In this document: in pieces, positions 1 to 14,300 of the stretch | Layout of the letters: every line of letters starts with the position of its first letter | Position numbering within the stretch: position 1 is the stretch's first letter | NCBI RefSeq assembly: GCF_024713945.1 | Contig: NC_134677.1 | Location: 4,467,001-4,531,000 of the forward strand | DNA length: 64,000 bases | Reading direction: 5' to 3' | Origin: Dermatophagoides farinae | Taxonomy: Eukaryota > Arthropoda > Arachnida > Sarcoptiformes > Pyroglyphidae | Translations under genes and position numbers: made by a program | The notes under the pieces: generated by a model | Databases searched by the model: none | What the model saw: the letters and a program-made list of their open reading frames with translations, nothing else | Told to the model about the DNA's origin: nothing

Positions 1-3000
1 CTATCATCATAGCTATCAACAACAACTACATGATGATGATTAGGATGATGATGATGATGATAAAACCGACATTACCAGAAAAAAATAAAAATTACGAACA
101 AATAAAAACACCAATATATGTCGACCATACATAAATAAATTGGTAATATTTAAGCATAAATGTAAACATTTAACTGGAAAAATGAGCCGCATCTTGTTCC
201 GAAATTCTTTGGAACCCTAAATACAAACGCACATACATACACTAATCTATACTGAAATTCTTGAATGCACGTTCATATATATTATATGGATGGATGATTA
301 CCCGAAAACAAAAACTATATTCATGCGTGTATGTATTTTAGTAAGAATAACATTTGTGCTTCACTGTCTGCTTATTATATATTACACTAGGACCGATATC
401 ATCACCATGATGATTATAATGATCGGGACCCTAAATACAAACTGCATACATTTACCATAGCAATTACTTTTAATTAGATCGCTTACAATTTTTTTTTCTT
501 CTTCTTTTTTTCTACTATTGTCGTCATCATTATTGTCATGGTTGCCGTTGGTTCAATGCTGCTGTTGTTATTATTAATGCTTATTATACTGATTAATGTC
601 GATTGTAGAATTATATTTTTTTTCCATCGTCTTTTTTGGAAATATTTTAGCAAAAATTCTTTTTTCAATCCTTTAATACATGTTTGAATGAGAAAGCAAA
701 AACTATTTTTCCTTCTTGAATTGTTATTTATCGATCAATTGATGGTCTAAACATTTATTTTCTAATCTAAGATTTATTCACATTAATCGATTTTTCATTA
801 CATTCAATTTGATGATTATATTATTTTTGTATATGAAAATAATGTCAATATCTAATTGCATTTGAATCATATCTGTAGCATTTGTAAGTTAAAATATTTA
901 ATTTAATTTTTTTTCGGATTCACAATCTTAATGGTAAACTCTAAATGTTTCAGATAGTTTTATATGTTGTTTAAATCTATGTAATTAAAGTATTTCATCA
1001 ACATATGATTGATTTCTGTATAAATATTAGATGTGATTAAATTAAAAATCATTACAGCACAAGCAAACCAAAAAAGATCGATAAAAAAATTCAATACCAA
1101 TAACATTGTCGTGAGACCTAATTACGTGATGTGTGTCATTAGTTTTGACAAAAAAAAAAAAAAAAAAAAAAAATAAGGACAGCAAAAAAATGACATGAAA
1201 AAAATGTTGGAATTTATTACAATTTTTCTTTTCCATCATCTATTTTATTGAATTTTAAAACATTATGATAAATATTGTTAGTTTTGGTTGTTATATCAAA
1301 TTTTCTTCCAACAACAACCCACGCACACTTTCGGTGTCTATGTGAAAATGAATGAAATTTAAAAGTTGTTCCAAATGTTTGTTTATTATATTTATTTTAA
1401 AATTCTTATTTGTTTTCACATCTATCTTACAAGTGATGATCAAATTAGAAACTTGCCTTAAGATATTTTGAAAAAAATTATGCAGACAAACACACATTGA
1501 TAGACAATGGAAAAAATTTACATTGTCGATATGAATGATATGATGATACATATGGTAGTTATAAATAGTGACATAATTTAAATTTTTTTTCCTTACAATT
1601 CTCACATCAAACTACAAAATTCAATTAGTCATTGAAAATGAATTTAACTATTTTCTATTCAACTAAAATTCTCTATAAATAACATGTACATTTCAATCGA
1701 CATTGAAAAATTGACAAATAATTTTTCAAGTGAATCAAAAGCATCATTATGTGGAGATAATAATCGTTATTGTATTAAATAGAACTAACAACAAAACTTG
1801 TATTTCATTCATTTTTTCACAATAATTTAAATAAGAATTAATTAATTTTATTATTGAATTTTTAATTTACATTATAATTTATTTATTTTTTTTCATTTGA
1901 ATGTTTTTTATATAAAAACAAATCAAGACACACACACACGCAAACACGAAAAACTATATTCATTCATCATTTAGTTTTAAAATACGTTTGTTCGTGATTT
2001 AACATTTTTTGTTTTCTTTATTTGAAATGCCATTTATCTTTGAAATTTATTACCATCTATATATTTTCGATCATTTATTCCTGAACGAATATAGTGTATA
2101 TTGTATGCTTGTCAAGATTATGATGATGATAATTATTCTTTGGAGCAAGCAAGAATTCAGAAAAAAAACAAATTTAAGCATATCTGGAATAGAAAAAAAA
2201 AGGATCTGACTCGTGGGACCAACGCAACAGAAATAATATGCTTACAAATGAACCATCTGCCCCGTTTGGCAGCATGCTACACTTTCTTAATTCATTTGTT
2301 TTATATTATTAGATTTCCTTTATTTTTCCTAATAATAATAATGTCTTAACACCGTTCTACGCCTTTTCCCTCATTATGTTTGTGATTCTTATTCATTTTT
2401 CACAAATTTTTGAGATTCTGTACTATGTTTTCTGAAAATTAAATGATATCTTAATACCGAAAAACCATAAGAAAACATCACGATGGTTTGTATGGAATAA
2501 AATTTATAAATCAAAACTGCTTCTCTCAAATACACCATACATTGGAAAGAAGTTTTTCTGGAACAATTGAAACATTACAGAAATATCATGAACAAGCTTC
2601 ACATTCATGATGATTACCTAAAAATTATGCAATTTTTGTTTATTTTAGAAAAGTTTTTTCCAACTATTTTCATGGTTTTTTGTTTTTATTTCAGATTTTT
2701 TTTCCAAAAAAAAAACACCAGAATTTTGGTCACAATACTTTGATCCAAGTTTTTATGGCAGTTTTTCTGTTATAATTTTCGTAATGGTTTTGAGCTGATG
2801 CCTGAAAATTATAAAAGTTGAAAAACAATTTATTCACTGAAAAAACATGAATACAACGTCAAACAAATATATAATTGTCAACAAAAAAAAATTTATGTGT
2901 TATTTTGAACCAGGAAACAAATTGAAGCAAAGAAATTCTTGTTTTTCTTCATTAACATTGTTTTGTGGAAAATTGTAAATCGATCAATTTGTCTTGAAAT

Positions 3001-3715
3001 TTCCGGAATCAAATGTTTTTTCCAAGTAAATAATTGAATGAAGAAAAACGATGCATTTATGTTAGTGAAAAGTATTGCTATTGCATTTGATTTGAAAAAT
3101 CTTCAAACACAAAAAAACACGCAAAAAAATAGTGGAAATGTCCTAGATCAAAATATCTAAAGACTTGTTTTCATTGTTTATGGATGTTATTATTGTATTG
3201 TGAATAATGAAGAATTATTGTAGTGGATTCATTCTCTATTTACATTACTTTCATCACGTATTCTACGGAAAATTCTTCTTGCTACAGAATTTTTTTTACT
3301 TAGTTCTAAAACCATAAATATCTGTTTTCAAAATTATATTCTGTTTAAACAATGTCGTTCTATTCACATATATAAAGTCGTCGATTCTCAATTTATAGAA
3401 AGTAAAAGTTTTTTTTTTGTTTCTTCATTCTATATTTTGCCTTATGCACAAATTCATTAATTATGTTTGATGTCAGTGTATCGACCTTCATTTTTGTGTT
3501 TAAGGATATTATGCATAATATTGAATTTTTTTCAACATTATTAAATTCTATAGAATATGAATAGCTTTCACATTCTGTGTAGACTTGTATGTGCATTTAA
3601 TGGCCAATCGAATTTTTTTATTAAATGCAATTTTATTCATTGTAATTGATTGCTTATTAATTTCTTATTGTTATGCATAAATTTTTTCTATTTTTCTTTT
3701 TGGTCTCATTATTAG
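1..3715. other. non-coding stretch before first exon
   Basis: No convincing exon was seen on either strand. It holds a GAT-rich microsatellite at 31-61, a 15-bp direct repeat (ACCCTAAATACAAAC at 214-228 and 428-442), a 24-nt poly-A run at 1150-1173, an AC run near 1929-1942 and general T- and A-rich DNA. If the exon at 3716 is internal to a larger gene, this stretch is probably intron. The open frame around 2101-2349 is within chance length for this base composition. Confidence 0.5.
1150..1173 (+). repeat. poly-A run (24 nt)
   Basis: Uninterrupted run of A on the plus strand. No target-site duplication or element body was recognised beside it, so I do not call it a retroelement tail. Confidence 0.9.
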
Positions 3716-4323
3716 AATATGAAATGTCCGAAGTTATGATAGTTACTGCTTCTGGTGGTCAACATTCAAAAACATCGACAGATGTTAACCATTTAACAAC
3801 ATCAACCATGACCAATAATGGTAATATTATGGCTCATCATTCACACGTTTATTATCATTATAATTGCTGTAATAGCAATCAACATTATAATAGTAATGAA
3901 AATAGACGTGATTCAACAAAAAGTTTACCACCACCAATGACCACAAACATTAACATCAGTAATAATAATAATCATCATCAACATTTTAATAATCATCGAT
4001 GTCGTTGTGTGGCTGCGACACTAATGACGACAACCCAATCACAACCAAATCAGCCAATAACATCACCATTGTTACGATCATCTGGTTTTGAAAAAATAGA
4101 AATAAAGGATCAGATAGACCAAAATAATAAAGTGAGTAAAGGTACACAAACTGTTTTAAGTATGATGAAAAATGATATAAATGGTAGCATTACTGGCATT
4201 TCCGGTGCTAATGTCAATACAAAGGTAAATGAAATAACATCTACTGTAACAGCCACTGCTGTAACGACGGTATCACCTACCATCAACCCTACATATATTG
4301 GCCACGAAATTGAACAATTTTGA
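3716..4323 (+). CDS. terminal coding exon, Ser/Thr/Asn/His-rich disordered protein
   Basis: Product not recognised. The exon follows a pyrimidine-rich acceptor ending ATTAG at 3711-3715 and runs about 200 codons to a TGA at 4321-4323. Its frame (xAA TAT GAA ATG TCC) implies entry with one base from a preceding exon that I could not find. Alternatively the ATG at 3724-3726 is the true start and the upstream exon is untranslated. The product has no membrane segment or folded-domain signature. It contains runs such as NNNNHHQH, a Cys-bearing segment (YNCCNS, later HRCRC) and a Thr-rich C-terminal third ending GHEIEQF. A KGTQT stretch at 4138-4152 fits the [KR]xTQT dynein light chain LC8 ligand consensus. 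Low AT bias in this frame and length well above chance make coding likely. It looks like the tail of a larger protein, but the family is unknown. Confidence 0.7.
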
Positions 4324-4614
4324 TTCAAAAAAAAAATATATATTCGTTCCAACGTTGGTGGAAGATTATTTTGTGTTTTGTTTTTTCAAAATGACAACAT
4401 TGTTATATATTTATCTGCAAATATTTTGATTTGAATCCAAATTTTTTCAAATGTTAATATTATAAATATTGAAAATCACTGTTTTCTATATAATCATCAT
4501 TGTGTATAATATGGTTTGCTGTATTTTTTTTTGTTTGTTTTTTGTAAATGTCTAATTCTTTGTCTATGATTATATTATACAATTGTTTTCAATAGAAAAT
4601 TATGGTTTGATAAT

Positions 4615-4620
4615 AATAAA
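4615..4620 (+). promoter_or_regulatory. AATAAA polyadenylation signal
   Basis: First clear AATAAA on the plus strand after the stop at 4321-4323, giving a 3' UTR of about 300 bases. T/GT-rich DNA follows. Confidence 0.45.
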
Positions 4621-6997
4621 TGATTTAAAATTTAAATTTTTCTTTTTTTTCGGTGAGAATACAATTCAATACATATTCTGTTCTATGGGATTTTTGTCAT
4701 TTGTTTTTGATGTTTGTAATTTTTTTTGTTCTGGTCTGAAAGAAATTGAAAAAAAAATATAATCGAAACCAGACAGCGTAAACATTTGGAAAGTATGCAT
4801 AAAAAAATACTGGACATTCCCGCCCACATACTCACAGATCATTGTTGTTGGTCAGATTTCAGAAACTGTCATGAAGTTTGGCTTGGCCATTAATTTTGCA
4901 TATTTTTTTTTCTTTTTTTCTTATTTTCCGGTTTGAATCATCAAACTGTGAACTGCAAATGATGGCTGTACTGGTAAGTAGTTGCAATTCATTCAGTGAG
5001 GATTATCTAAAAAACGATTAACATCAACCGAATAAAAAGTAAATGGAAAAAAAATTTGGGAAAACCTTTCATCGAAAATGACCAACATAAAAATTGATTC
5101 CTTCTGGAACATCATTATCACTTTTTTCACATCATGATGATCATCTCTATGATAATATCTTTAGAATCTTAGATTACAAACCTCAAATTGATTGTTTTTG
5201 TTGATTTGGATGACTACTTGACGTTGCTCAATTGCAATCATTCGTAGAATATGAACAGTATACTGCAATTTTGATCTGAAATTTTGTATATAAATGAATC
5301 TGAAAATAAACTGAGCATAATGAATATTCTTTTTTTTTGTTGGTTATAAAATTTTCTTATATTTAATGCATGAAAACTATTTGTACAATTTCATGGTCGA
5401 CTTGACGCCCAATCCATCAGTTACACTTTGATATGAGGCAGTAGTTAATTAAATAGTCTTTTTTACCGCCAATCTGTTACAATCAAACATAAATAACAAA
5501 CACAGAGGCCAATGAAACCGATTCTTGAATACATTTATTTGTTATTAATAATGAAAAAAAATATATATTCAATCTCTATAGTATTGTACTTGATTTTGAC
5601 ATATGTATCATATGTAACCGACTAAATTACATACAACATTTTATTCATTTTGGCGATCGACCTAAAAATCGATGGACCAAATATAATCTGAAAATGAAAT
5701 ATTAGTCCCAGACATCAAGAATCAAGAATGTTAGTAATAAAATAGTCAGTGTTGAAGAAAGGTAAACTTTGAAGTTTTAACATTGATTAAATTAAAAGTT
5801 ACATCAAGTTAGTTTATCTGAGATGACATATTTTCTGCCATTCAAATCCGGTGGTTTCAAACCAAATATTGCATGAAGATCATTAGATGAATTTCACTTA
5901 TTAAGATCCATACTATATTCTAAAAATATAATGAACATCACGCGATTGAATAAATATTTGTAACGATGTTTTTTTCTTTGTTTTTGTTAATTTATTTTTC
6001 TGGCTACTCTCTATACAGAATTTGAGTTTAAGCCTCATAACCTTTGGCTTTTGTAATTTGATTCCTATCATTCATTCATTAAAAAGTAATTCACTTAATG
6101 AAAATCGAAGCAAAGTAAAGGAAATGAAATTTCTGAATCTGACACATCTGAAAAAACCAAAAAAAGAGGGTAAAAAACAATGTTTTGAATATTGATATGA
6201 ATGATTGGAATATGGGTTCGATAAATTTTTTTCTCTCATTTTTTTTTTTTTTTGGTTAATCATTGTAAACGACATCATTGCTGTCATTGCCCGTATATCA
6301 TTATTGACATTTGTTTTACATGATTTAATTTTTTTTCGGTTAGTTACTATACTGTTTGATGGAAATTTTTAATTATCGAAGACATTTTTTTTTATTTTTT
6401 TTCAACACATTTCACATTATTTTTATTATTATTGGAGTGAAAAATCATTGACATTTTACATGAATTTTTTCTCCTTCTCTGTCGTATGGTTGTATGTTTG
6501 GAATGGATTTTTAAAATTAATTTGTGACCTACAATTTTTTTTTTATCGCCATCACATTTTATTTTCATGAATTTTTTCTTCTCTTTTGTGTTTATCGTTG
6601 TCGTTCGATACGATCGAATGAGGTCCTGTTTTTTTTTTGTTTCACCATACACATATATACATGCTGTAAATCACGTCATGTTAATGTCGTTATAGTATTT
6701 TTAGCATTACAAAAGAATACATTGCTTGTCGAACACTCACAAACATACACCAGAGACAAGCACAGCTTGTTGAACAGAGAAATTCATTTCTTTGAATGAA
6801 AAAATAGTGTTTTGAAAAAAAAGTGAAAGTAAACTCCGATTTCAAAGAATCTTTATAAAGTAATAATATTACTGAAATGAGAGCAAGAAAAAAAATGTGA
6901 TTCAAATGCGTTTGGCGAAAATGGATTGTTACTGGAATGAATTGAATAATAACCAAGATGTAGTGAAGAGAGAAAAGTAATTGAATAAATCATTCCA

Positions 6998-7033
6998 TAC
7001 ACACACACACACACACATACATACATACATACA
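6998..7033. repeat. compound (AC)n(ATAC)n microsatellite
   Basis: About ten AC units run directly into several ATAC units. Confidence 0.9.
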
Positions 7034-7426
7034 ATTTGATGGTTGATAATGTTATTCGAATCGATCCTTTTTTTTCTCATTTAGATATTCGTTTTTTTTC
7101 TCCTTTGTCATTTATTTGTTTTTTTTTCTGTACATTTCAAATCAATATTATCATTTGTGTCAAATAAGACAAACCTTTTTTTATTTACAAACAAATGTCT
7201 TTGATAATGGTTCCAAGAATAAAAATTGTAATGGGATGTGAAAAATTTAAATTTTCATTTTACGTTTCAATGATACAATTTCATACAATTCATATCTATG
7301 ATGTTTCAAATCACAATATACCATTGTGTATTGGAATTACAATACTAAACAAGTTTAGTAACTGGACAATGTTTTTTCTGTTTTAATCAACATTCTAGTC
7401 ACATTGATCCAAGTGATTACATGGTT

Positions 7427-7429
<3 letters not shown>

Positions 7430-7465
<36 letters not shown>
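7430..7465 (+). repeat. poly-A run (36 nt)
   Basis: Longest homopolymer in the window, followed by TAAAAAATAG. No flanking duplication or reverse-transcriptase frame was seen. Confidence 0.9.
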
Positions 7466-7467
<2 letters not shown>

Positions 7468-8099
7468 AAAAATAGTAGTCATCATATAACAGAATAACAA
7501 ATTCAACCAGATAGCGGACGATGAAAAAAAAAGTTCAGCTAACAAGTTGATATAATGCAATGAGTATGAGCAAACATTGTGGTGAAAAAAAAATGAGAAA
7601 TAACAAACTATGCAAAAAATGATGACAATGATCAATATCTATTGGTTATTCAATCAATGAGAAATGAGTTTTTTTTTATCATATCAAATATTGTTGAATC
7701 CAAATATAAACTATTATTTATCCATCCATCTTTTTTGTTGGATTTGCTCATCATCATTGATCATGATTGAAAAATGTATTTCTCTTTCCTATCAATATTA
7801 TTCATTATCCCTATAGGGATGAATTTTTGTTTTGATAATACTATCGAATGAGATGTGAGAAACAAAATTCGTCATGTTGAATTAATTTCCAGAAAAAGAT
7901 TCCATCAACATAATACATTTGTTATAAAAACAAAAACAAAAAAAAAGAAAAATTATTCTTTCTATCTTTTCTTTGGCTTCAAGGGTAATGGGAAAAGACA
8001 GAATTTTAAATTTGAACAATGAGAATTTAAAATACGAATCAAAATGTTTATCAGAAAATGTTTTTTTTAAATCTTGAACAATTTATTCAAATTTTTTCT

Positions 8100-8121
8100 G
8101 ACGTCGACGCGTCATCTAGTG
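8100..8121 (+). other. GC-rich motif, copy 1 (GACGTCGAC ... CATCTAGTG)
   Basis: GACGTCGAC is followed after GCGT by CATCTAGTG, in otherwise AT-rich DNA. A close relative lies at 11337-11354. The CATCTAGTG half resembles part of the CTCF core (GCCMYCTRSTGG), but the match is incomplete. Confidence 0.5.
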
Positions 8122-11100
8122 TTTTGGTTTGAAAGTGGTTTTAAATGTTTTTATTATTCTGCCGAAAGGTGACACTTATGGCGGTCCATCGCTTTCTTTT
8201 CAAACTGTCAATTGGTATAATTTCAATATATACGAAACTATAGCAAAAACTAATATAAAGCAAAAAATATGACCCTTAATGACGATGAAAAAAAAACGGC
8301 TGATAATGAAATATTCTTCATCATTATGATCATCGATGAATCTTGGCAGATGTATAGAGATTTTTTTTTTTCGTTCCTTGAAGCTACTACCCGACTATCG
8401 ATCGTCATTTCTTTTTCCGTTTTCATTTCTCAATGAATTGAAAAAAAACATCATTAAAAATTGAAACCAATTTTTTTTGCCATTCGAAACAAAAAAAAAT
8501 CACAAATTTTGAAAGCTTTTTCACATTTCATTGGGACTTTTTAAACTTTTTTTTTCATTTAGCAAACAGAATTCGGTTGAATTTCAAGTCGGTTAGACAC
8601 ACACACACACACAATTGCAGAAGGCCAAATAAAACTGAAATCTTTCGACTAATCAATTAGAAAAAAACTTGTGAACCAAAAAAACAAAGAAAAAGGAAAA
8701 AAAATCGATAAAATTGATCTCGTTTCTTTGTCGTTTCATTCAAAATTTTTTTTCTCAATTTAAAAAATTTTCATTTCAAAGATGCATATTTATTTTTAAA
8801 TTTTTTTCTCCTACCTGCAACGGTTTGCATTTGACCACACAGCTTTCTTGGAAAAAGTTAATCTTCCTTTCTTATTTGTTGGTTTGGCCTCATTTGATTT
8901 TTTTTTCATTTTTCTTTTCTACGTATTCCAAGAAAAATTTTCCTATTCATTCATTCAGATCGCTAAAAACGTTTAAGTGTTTGTGTGTGTGTGTGACTGT
9001 TGTGTGGTGAATACAAGGACAATTCTTTGGAAATCTTTCTCTTTCACCCTACGTAAACAACAATGATGGCAGTTTGTCTTTTACATTGCTTAAGGGGTCA
9101 TAATCACAACCAAACACATTTTCTGGTTACTCGTGGTAACAATAATAATAAAAAAATAGTTTTTGTATATGCTATGGGCTGGACTTGTTATACATAATAC
9201 AATTGTATAATTGTTGGAAACACCAATTTTTTTTTCTCTAAACTCATGATGATTCATCTTACATTGATAATATTTTATACAGTGGTTTTATATTCCCATT
9301 TTTTTTGAAAATACTATCTGACTAAGATGTGTACTTTTTTTAGAGCCTGTTGGATTGTTCATCAACATACACAAGCAAATCGAAACCATCATTGTAGATA
9401 AACATAAAACAAAATGTTCCACAGTTATATATGGTAAATTGAACCATAGGAAGTTGAGTCATAAAGAATCTGTATTCTCAGCCTTTATGTGACTAGCTAT
9501 ATATAATACCGATTTTACAGCTACAACATTTGCTGAATTTGGTTTCTCGTTTATTTTGCTCAACACATTCGTATGGACGACTACAATATATGTATGGGCA
9601 TGGATCTGTTTTAAATTTACGCTAACAATCTCATATAGTCACAAAATTCTTTATCATTTTCAATTTGGTTCTCAACCATTTCAGTCATACAACTGTGGTT
9701 TCATGAAATTAGTGTGTTCTTTCTTTTCGCGCAAAAACAAAAAATCTGACATTTATTCTTGTTGATTGTTTTTAGTTTCTACAAAAAAAAACTGTCAAGA
9801 TTGTGACTAATTCAAATACAACAAAAGAATGTGAAATTTTTTATTGAAACATACAAAACAAAAAAAAGAAGCTCATTTTTTGAATTAAATGAAATCATAT
9901 CATTCTACAATAATTTATCTGGAATTTTGTTCTTTGCATTTAATTAAGGTATGTTATGTTTTTTGATTTTTTTTGGTTCATTTACACAATTATATTATTC
10001 TTACAAATATTCGATTCGAGTCAGTAATTTTTATATCGTTTATTTCGTTTGAATTTCACATATTTTCTTTGATTTTATTCTCGACAATGATAATATTCAA
10101 TTTTTTAGCTTGATAAAAAAAATTATAAATTACATTCATACACACACAGCATGACACTGTCATAACCGCTATTTTTGTCCGTGTGTTTGAAGATTTGGAG
10201 GAACATGTGTCGAATTCTATCGATTCGATTTATATTTTTTTTTTCTTGTTCTGATTTTCCTGAATACTTGAATAAGACATTCAAAAAAAAATTAGTGAAT
10301 GCTAGAAAGAGATGGAGAGGAGACATATTCATAATTTATCGACTTGAATTTATCGTCATTTTGAATGTCGAAACCTAACATTTAGCACACATAAACTTAC
10401 ACATTTATTTATAGTTAATAATGATGTATATTGCGTGCTTGCACATGCAAACACTGTTTACATATCATTTTCAAAGTTCCAGTAGGAAAAAACTTTCTTC
10501 ATATGTGCGTGTATTTGGACCCCAAAACATATAATAACCTAATAAGCTAAAAGCCGAATGTGAAGTGAATAAGAAAAATTGAAACTTGAAAAAAAATGAT
10601 TTCACAAATCTTCTATGCCAGATTTGATAGAATAGCAGAATCTGAAAAAGCGAATATGATGTGTGTGTGTGTGTGTTGAATGGTTTAGTAAATGAGAAAA
10701 AAAATTCATCCAGACACGCGTTTCATTTCATATAATCTACGATCTTTTTTTCGGGGTGGTGGTGGTGGTGGTTTTATGTAGAAAGAATACTCAAAAGATT
10801 ATCGTATCGCGTAATTGCATATCATTGGAACAATTCCAATAACTTCTGTTGTTTTTGTTGATGGAACCCGGCTGTTTCAAAAAATCTGGCCAGAATTTTT
10901 TCTGCTCTATTCGTCTAGTTCCATCATCAGTGTTATGTGCATCAAAGAAGCAAAAACATGAATGAATGAATGCTTCTGTTATCACAGAGCTGTTGTAGTA
11001 TTTTTTTTGTTTTGTTTTGTTTTGCTTCTTTTGAATACCCCATGTGTACATTTGAGCTCAGTTTTTGTTTTGGAACTTTTCATTTTTTTTCCTCTCCTGA

Positions 11101-11246
11101 TCCTTCTCCTGAATGTGTGTGATCAGCTTTCAGATCAGATTGAAATTTTCATTGTTTTCATTGTTTAGTATGTAATGCCCACACACACACACACATTATG
11201 TATATGGATGTAACATTAGCAAGTTCGCAAGGGATTTGACGATGAC

Positions 11247-11264
11247 GATCCTGAATTCAGGATC
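11247..11264. repeat. 18-bp perfect palindrome
   Basis: GATCCTGAATTCAGGATC reads the same on both strands. It lies just before a GAT microsatellite. Confidence 0.85.
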
Positions 11265-11336
11265 ATGATGATGATGATGTTGATCAAACATACAGGGCCA
11301 TCCATATATTTGTGAATGAATGGTGGTAAGCAAAAG

Positions 11337-11354
11337 GACGTCGACCATCTAGTC
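11337..11354 (+). other. GC-rich motif, copy 2 (GACGTCGAC CATCTAGTC)
   Basis: The same two blocks as at 8100 (GACGTCGAC and CATCTAGT), here directly adjacent without the GCGT spacer. They are in the same orientation, 3.2 kb away. Confidence 0.5.
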
Positions 11355-14300
11355 ATCATAATCATAATCATCATGGCCAAGATTAGATGTTCATTTGAAA
11401 GAAGGGGATAGATCTGTATAACGACATATATTGGTCCAGATATTATCTTACAATACTAGATAATATAATTCAATATCAATATAAGCTTAACCATATCGAT
11501 TATTATTTTCCTTAATAATAATAATGATGTTATTCTGTGTGTGTAATATTTTTTTTTGGAAAAATCCAAATCAAACCAAATACATGTGTGCTATGTCATA
11601 TTGTGTGTGTGTGTGTGTATTTACTTGTTTGTTCATGACGGATATTTACGAAAATCCAACTAACTCGAAATTTCGTTTTATATGAAAGTTGTTATCCGAA
11701 CATCAAAAAGCAGTCTAACAAAATGTGTATATGAACAATTTTGGACACGTCCATATACGAATCGAAATGATGGGACTTAACCACGTACAAGCTTATTCTT
11801 TTGATTATTATATAAATTGAATTAGACATGTTTCGATTCTGACAAAGTGATGATGATCATCATCATCATTGATGTATTCGCATCTTGAATTATAAATACG
11901 GTCTGATGAAAATTTTATTTTATTCTATATACCGAATCCTTATTTCTTCATTATCTTTTAGCTACTTTCATTATCACCATCATAATCACACAAATCAAAC
12001 AAAACAATATTTTGTTTATCATTTTCACGCTTGGTCTATTGTTATTTATCACAAGATGATGTCGAATTTGATATCACTTTTGCTAGTCATGTTTTTAATT
12101 AACCAAAAAAAAATTCTTAACAAATTTTTTCTTCATTCCCCGATTTATGTTTCATGCTACCACACATATCAATTATTCTTTTGTTCAAAGTCTGTATTTT
12201 TTCAAGTAAAATATCGTAAACATTTCTTTTCATTAGTTGAAGTTCCAAATTAATCTGCCCGTGTTTTTTTTTGTTGTTGTTGTATGATTTAGATACAAAT
12301 TTGAGCTCCCAAAGGAAAGTGACTAATTCATCCGCAAAGTTTCTTGCCTTTATCATTATTATTTTTATTGCTGTTATTAGTCTTTTTTCACACAAAGTAT
12401 TACCATTATCATCATTATTAGTTATGTTCATTTTATTGATGAGATTCTGTTTTTTTTTTTTTTTCATTCGAAAATCGAATCTTTCGTATCTTTGTTATAT
12501 ATGTTATATAATATCAGAAATAGAAAAAATACTAACTTGTATTTGGCATTAATTGTCTGATAATTGTTTATTGACTATTATTGATTATCTACATACTTCC
12601 GTTTAACATCATAAAAAAATTGCATTGTAATCATTTGAACAATGAAATAAAATTCAATATATTCAATCCTGTATTCCAGCGAAAAAAAGAGGCGATAATA
12701 TACTAAAAAATCCACGATCAACTATGAAAATTAATATTTGTTTTTCCATTGTTTCCATTGTTTTGATTTGGATTTTTTTTCTCTTACTGCATAATTCACT
12801 TTGTCATTTTGTTTTGTTTTGTTAATTAAATGTCACTACATAATGCTTCTTTTCTTTTCCTAGCAGTTCTATTGTTTTTTTTTTGGCTCTAAACACGTTC
12901 CGGAAAATATTTGGATAATTTTTATTTTTATCATTTTTTATTTTCACTTTGTTTATTAGCAATTTGATTTCCGTTCACACACAGACAATGATTATTCTCC
13001 TCCTCATAATCATTGTTCATGTACCGATAATCCTAAGAATTAAGTTAATCTTAGTCACACTCTACATGTGTGGGTACATGTTCCAATTAGTTTCAATTTT
13101 TTTTTTAATATTATGGAAAAGAAATCATTTAATGATTATAACTTGTTTATATTTTTTTTTCATCATTTTTCCCTTTTCGAAAAAAAATCAAACCCATTTC
13201 CGCCCGGCCAACAATGATGATAAAATTTTTTATCTATTCAATAATATCACAATATGTACTTTATTTTCAATCCAATACTTATTTTCATGTTAAATTTTTA
13301 ATTTACGTTAACCAAACAATTACAATCAATTATAAGAATGTATTATTGTCATGTCACTTCCGATAATCATATACATTTAATAACACTTAAAAATGATGAT
13401 AATCAATAATAAGATATCTTTTTTTTTTCATTTGCAATTGTCAAGACATTGATTATATCTTGAGTTGTCACCAATGTTTTTCGTTTATATTTAATTTTTT
13501 TTTATTTTATTTTGCCGGATGTTTAGATAATATATTCTGATTTTATTTTTCTGATAAAATTTTTCATCTGAATTAGATTTTGTTCTGTACAAACCGTTGT
13601 TTTAGAAGCATTTGTTATAGTGGTCAGTCAGTTGAGTGATTCTATCATGAAATAAATTTGATTAAATTCAACAAAAAAAATATTATTGAAAAGAGACAAC
13701 AAAAACAGACATTTTGGTTGACATTTTTTTCATAATATAAAAATAGAAAAATTTTGTATGCCTTGTTTTGACGGTTTTTTTCAATTTTTGGTTGTCATTT
13801 GATTTTTATCATCGCTGTGGTAGATTTCTATTGAAAAGATTTATTTTTCTACAAATATTAATCGGATACCATAATTAATTCAAGAGAAAAAAAATCATTT
13901 TTATTGGAATTGAATGATTTTAATGAATAAATGGGAATAGAGTGATGTTAAATGTTATTTAAGAATTTTTCAGATTCAGTTTCACAATCCTGCCAAACAA
14001 TCAATTGGATTGGCAAACAAATCAAAACTATTCAACCGTATCCATAGATATGGTTAGATGCCGACTATGAATTGAATTTTAATTTCAAAACAATTCTCGT
14101 TTCTTTTCGTAGATCGATTCATTTATAAACGATAAAGAATTTTAGAACGTCAACAATATGAAACAATGGTAATCATTTTACAATTATCGAACGTAAAACC
14201 CGTAAAAAATATTCGTTTGTGAGCTGTTGATCATATTATTACTTTTTGATTTTCACAATCAGAATACACTAACTGAATTCGATTTACAGTCATTTGTCAT

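Noticed and set aside
7430-7465. Poly-A run as a possible retrotransposon tail
   Set aside because: No element body, no target-site duplication and no reverse-transcriptase or transposase frame nearby.
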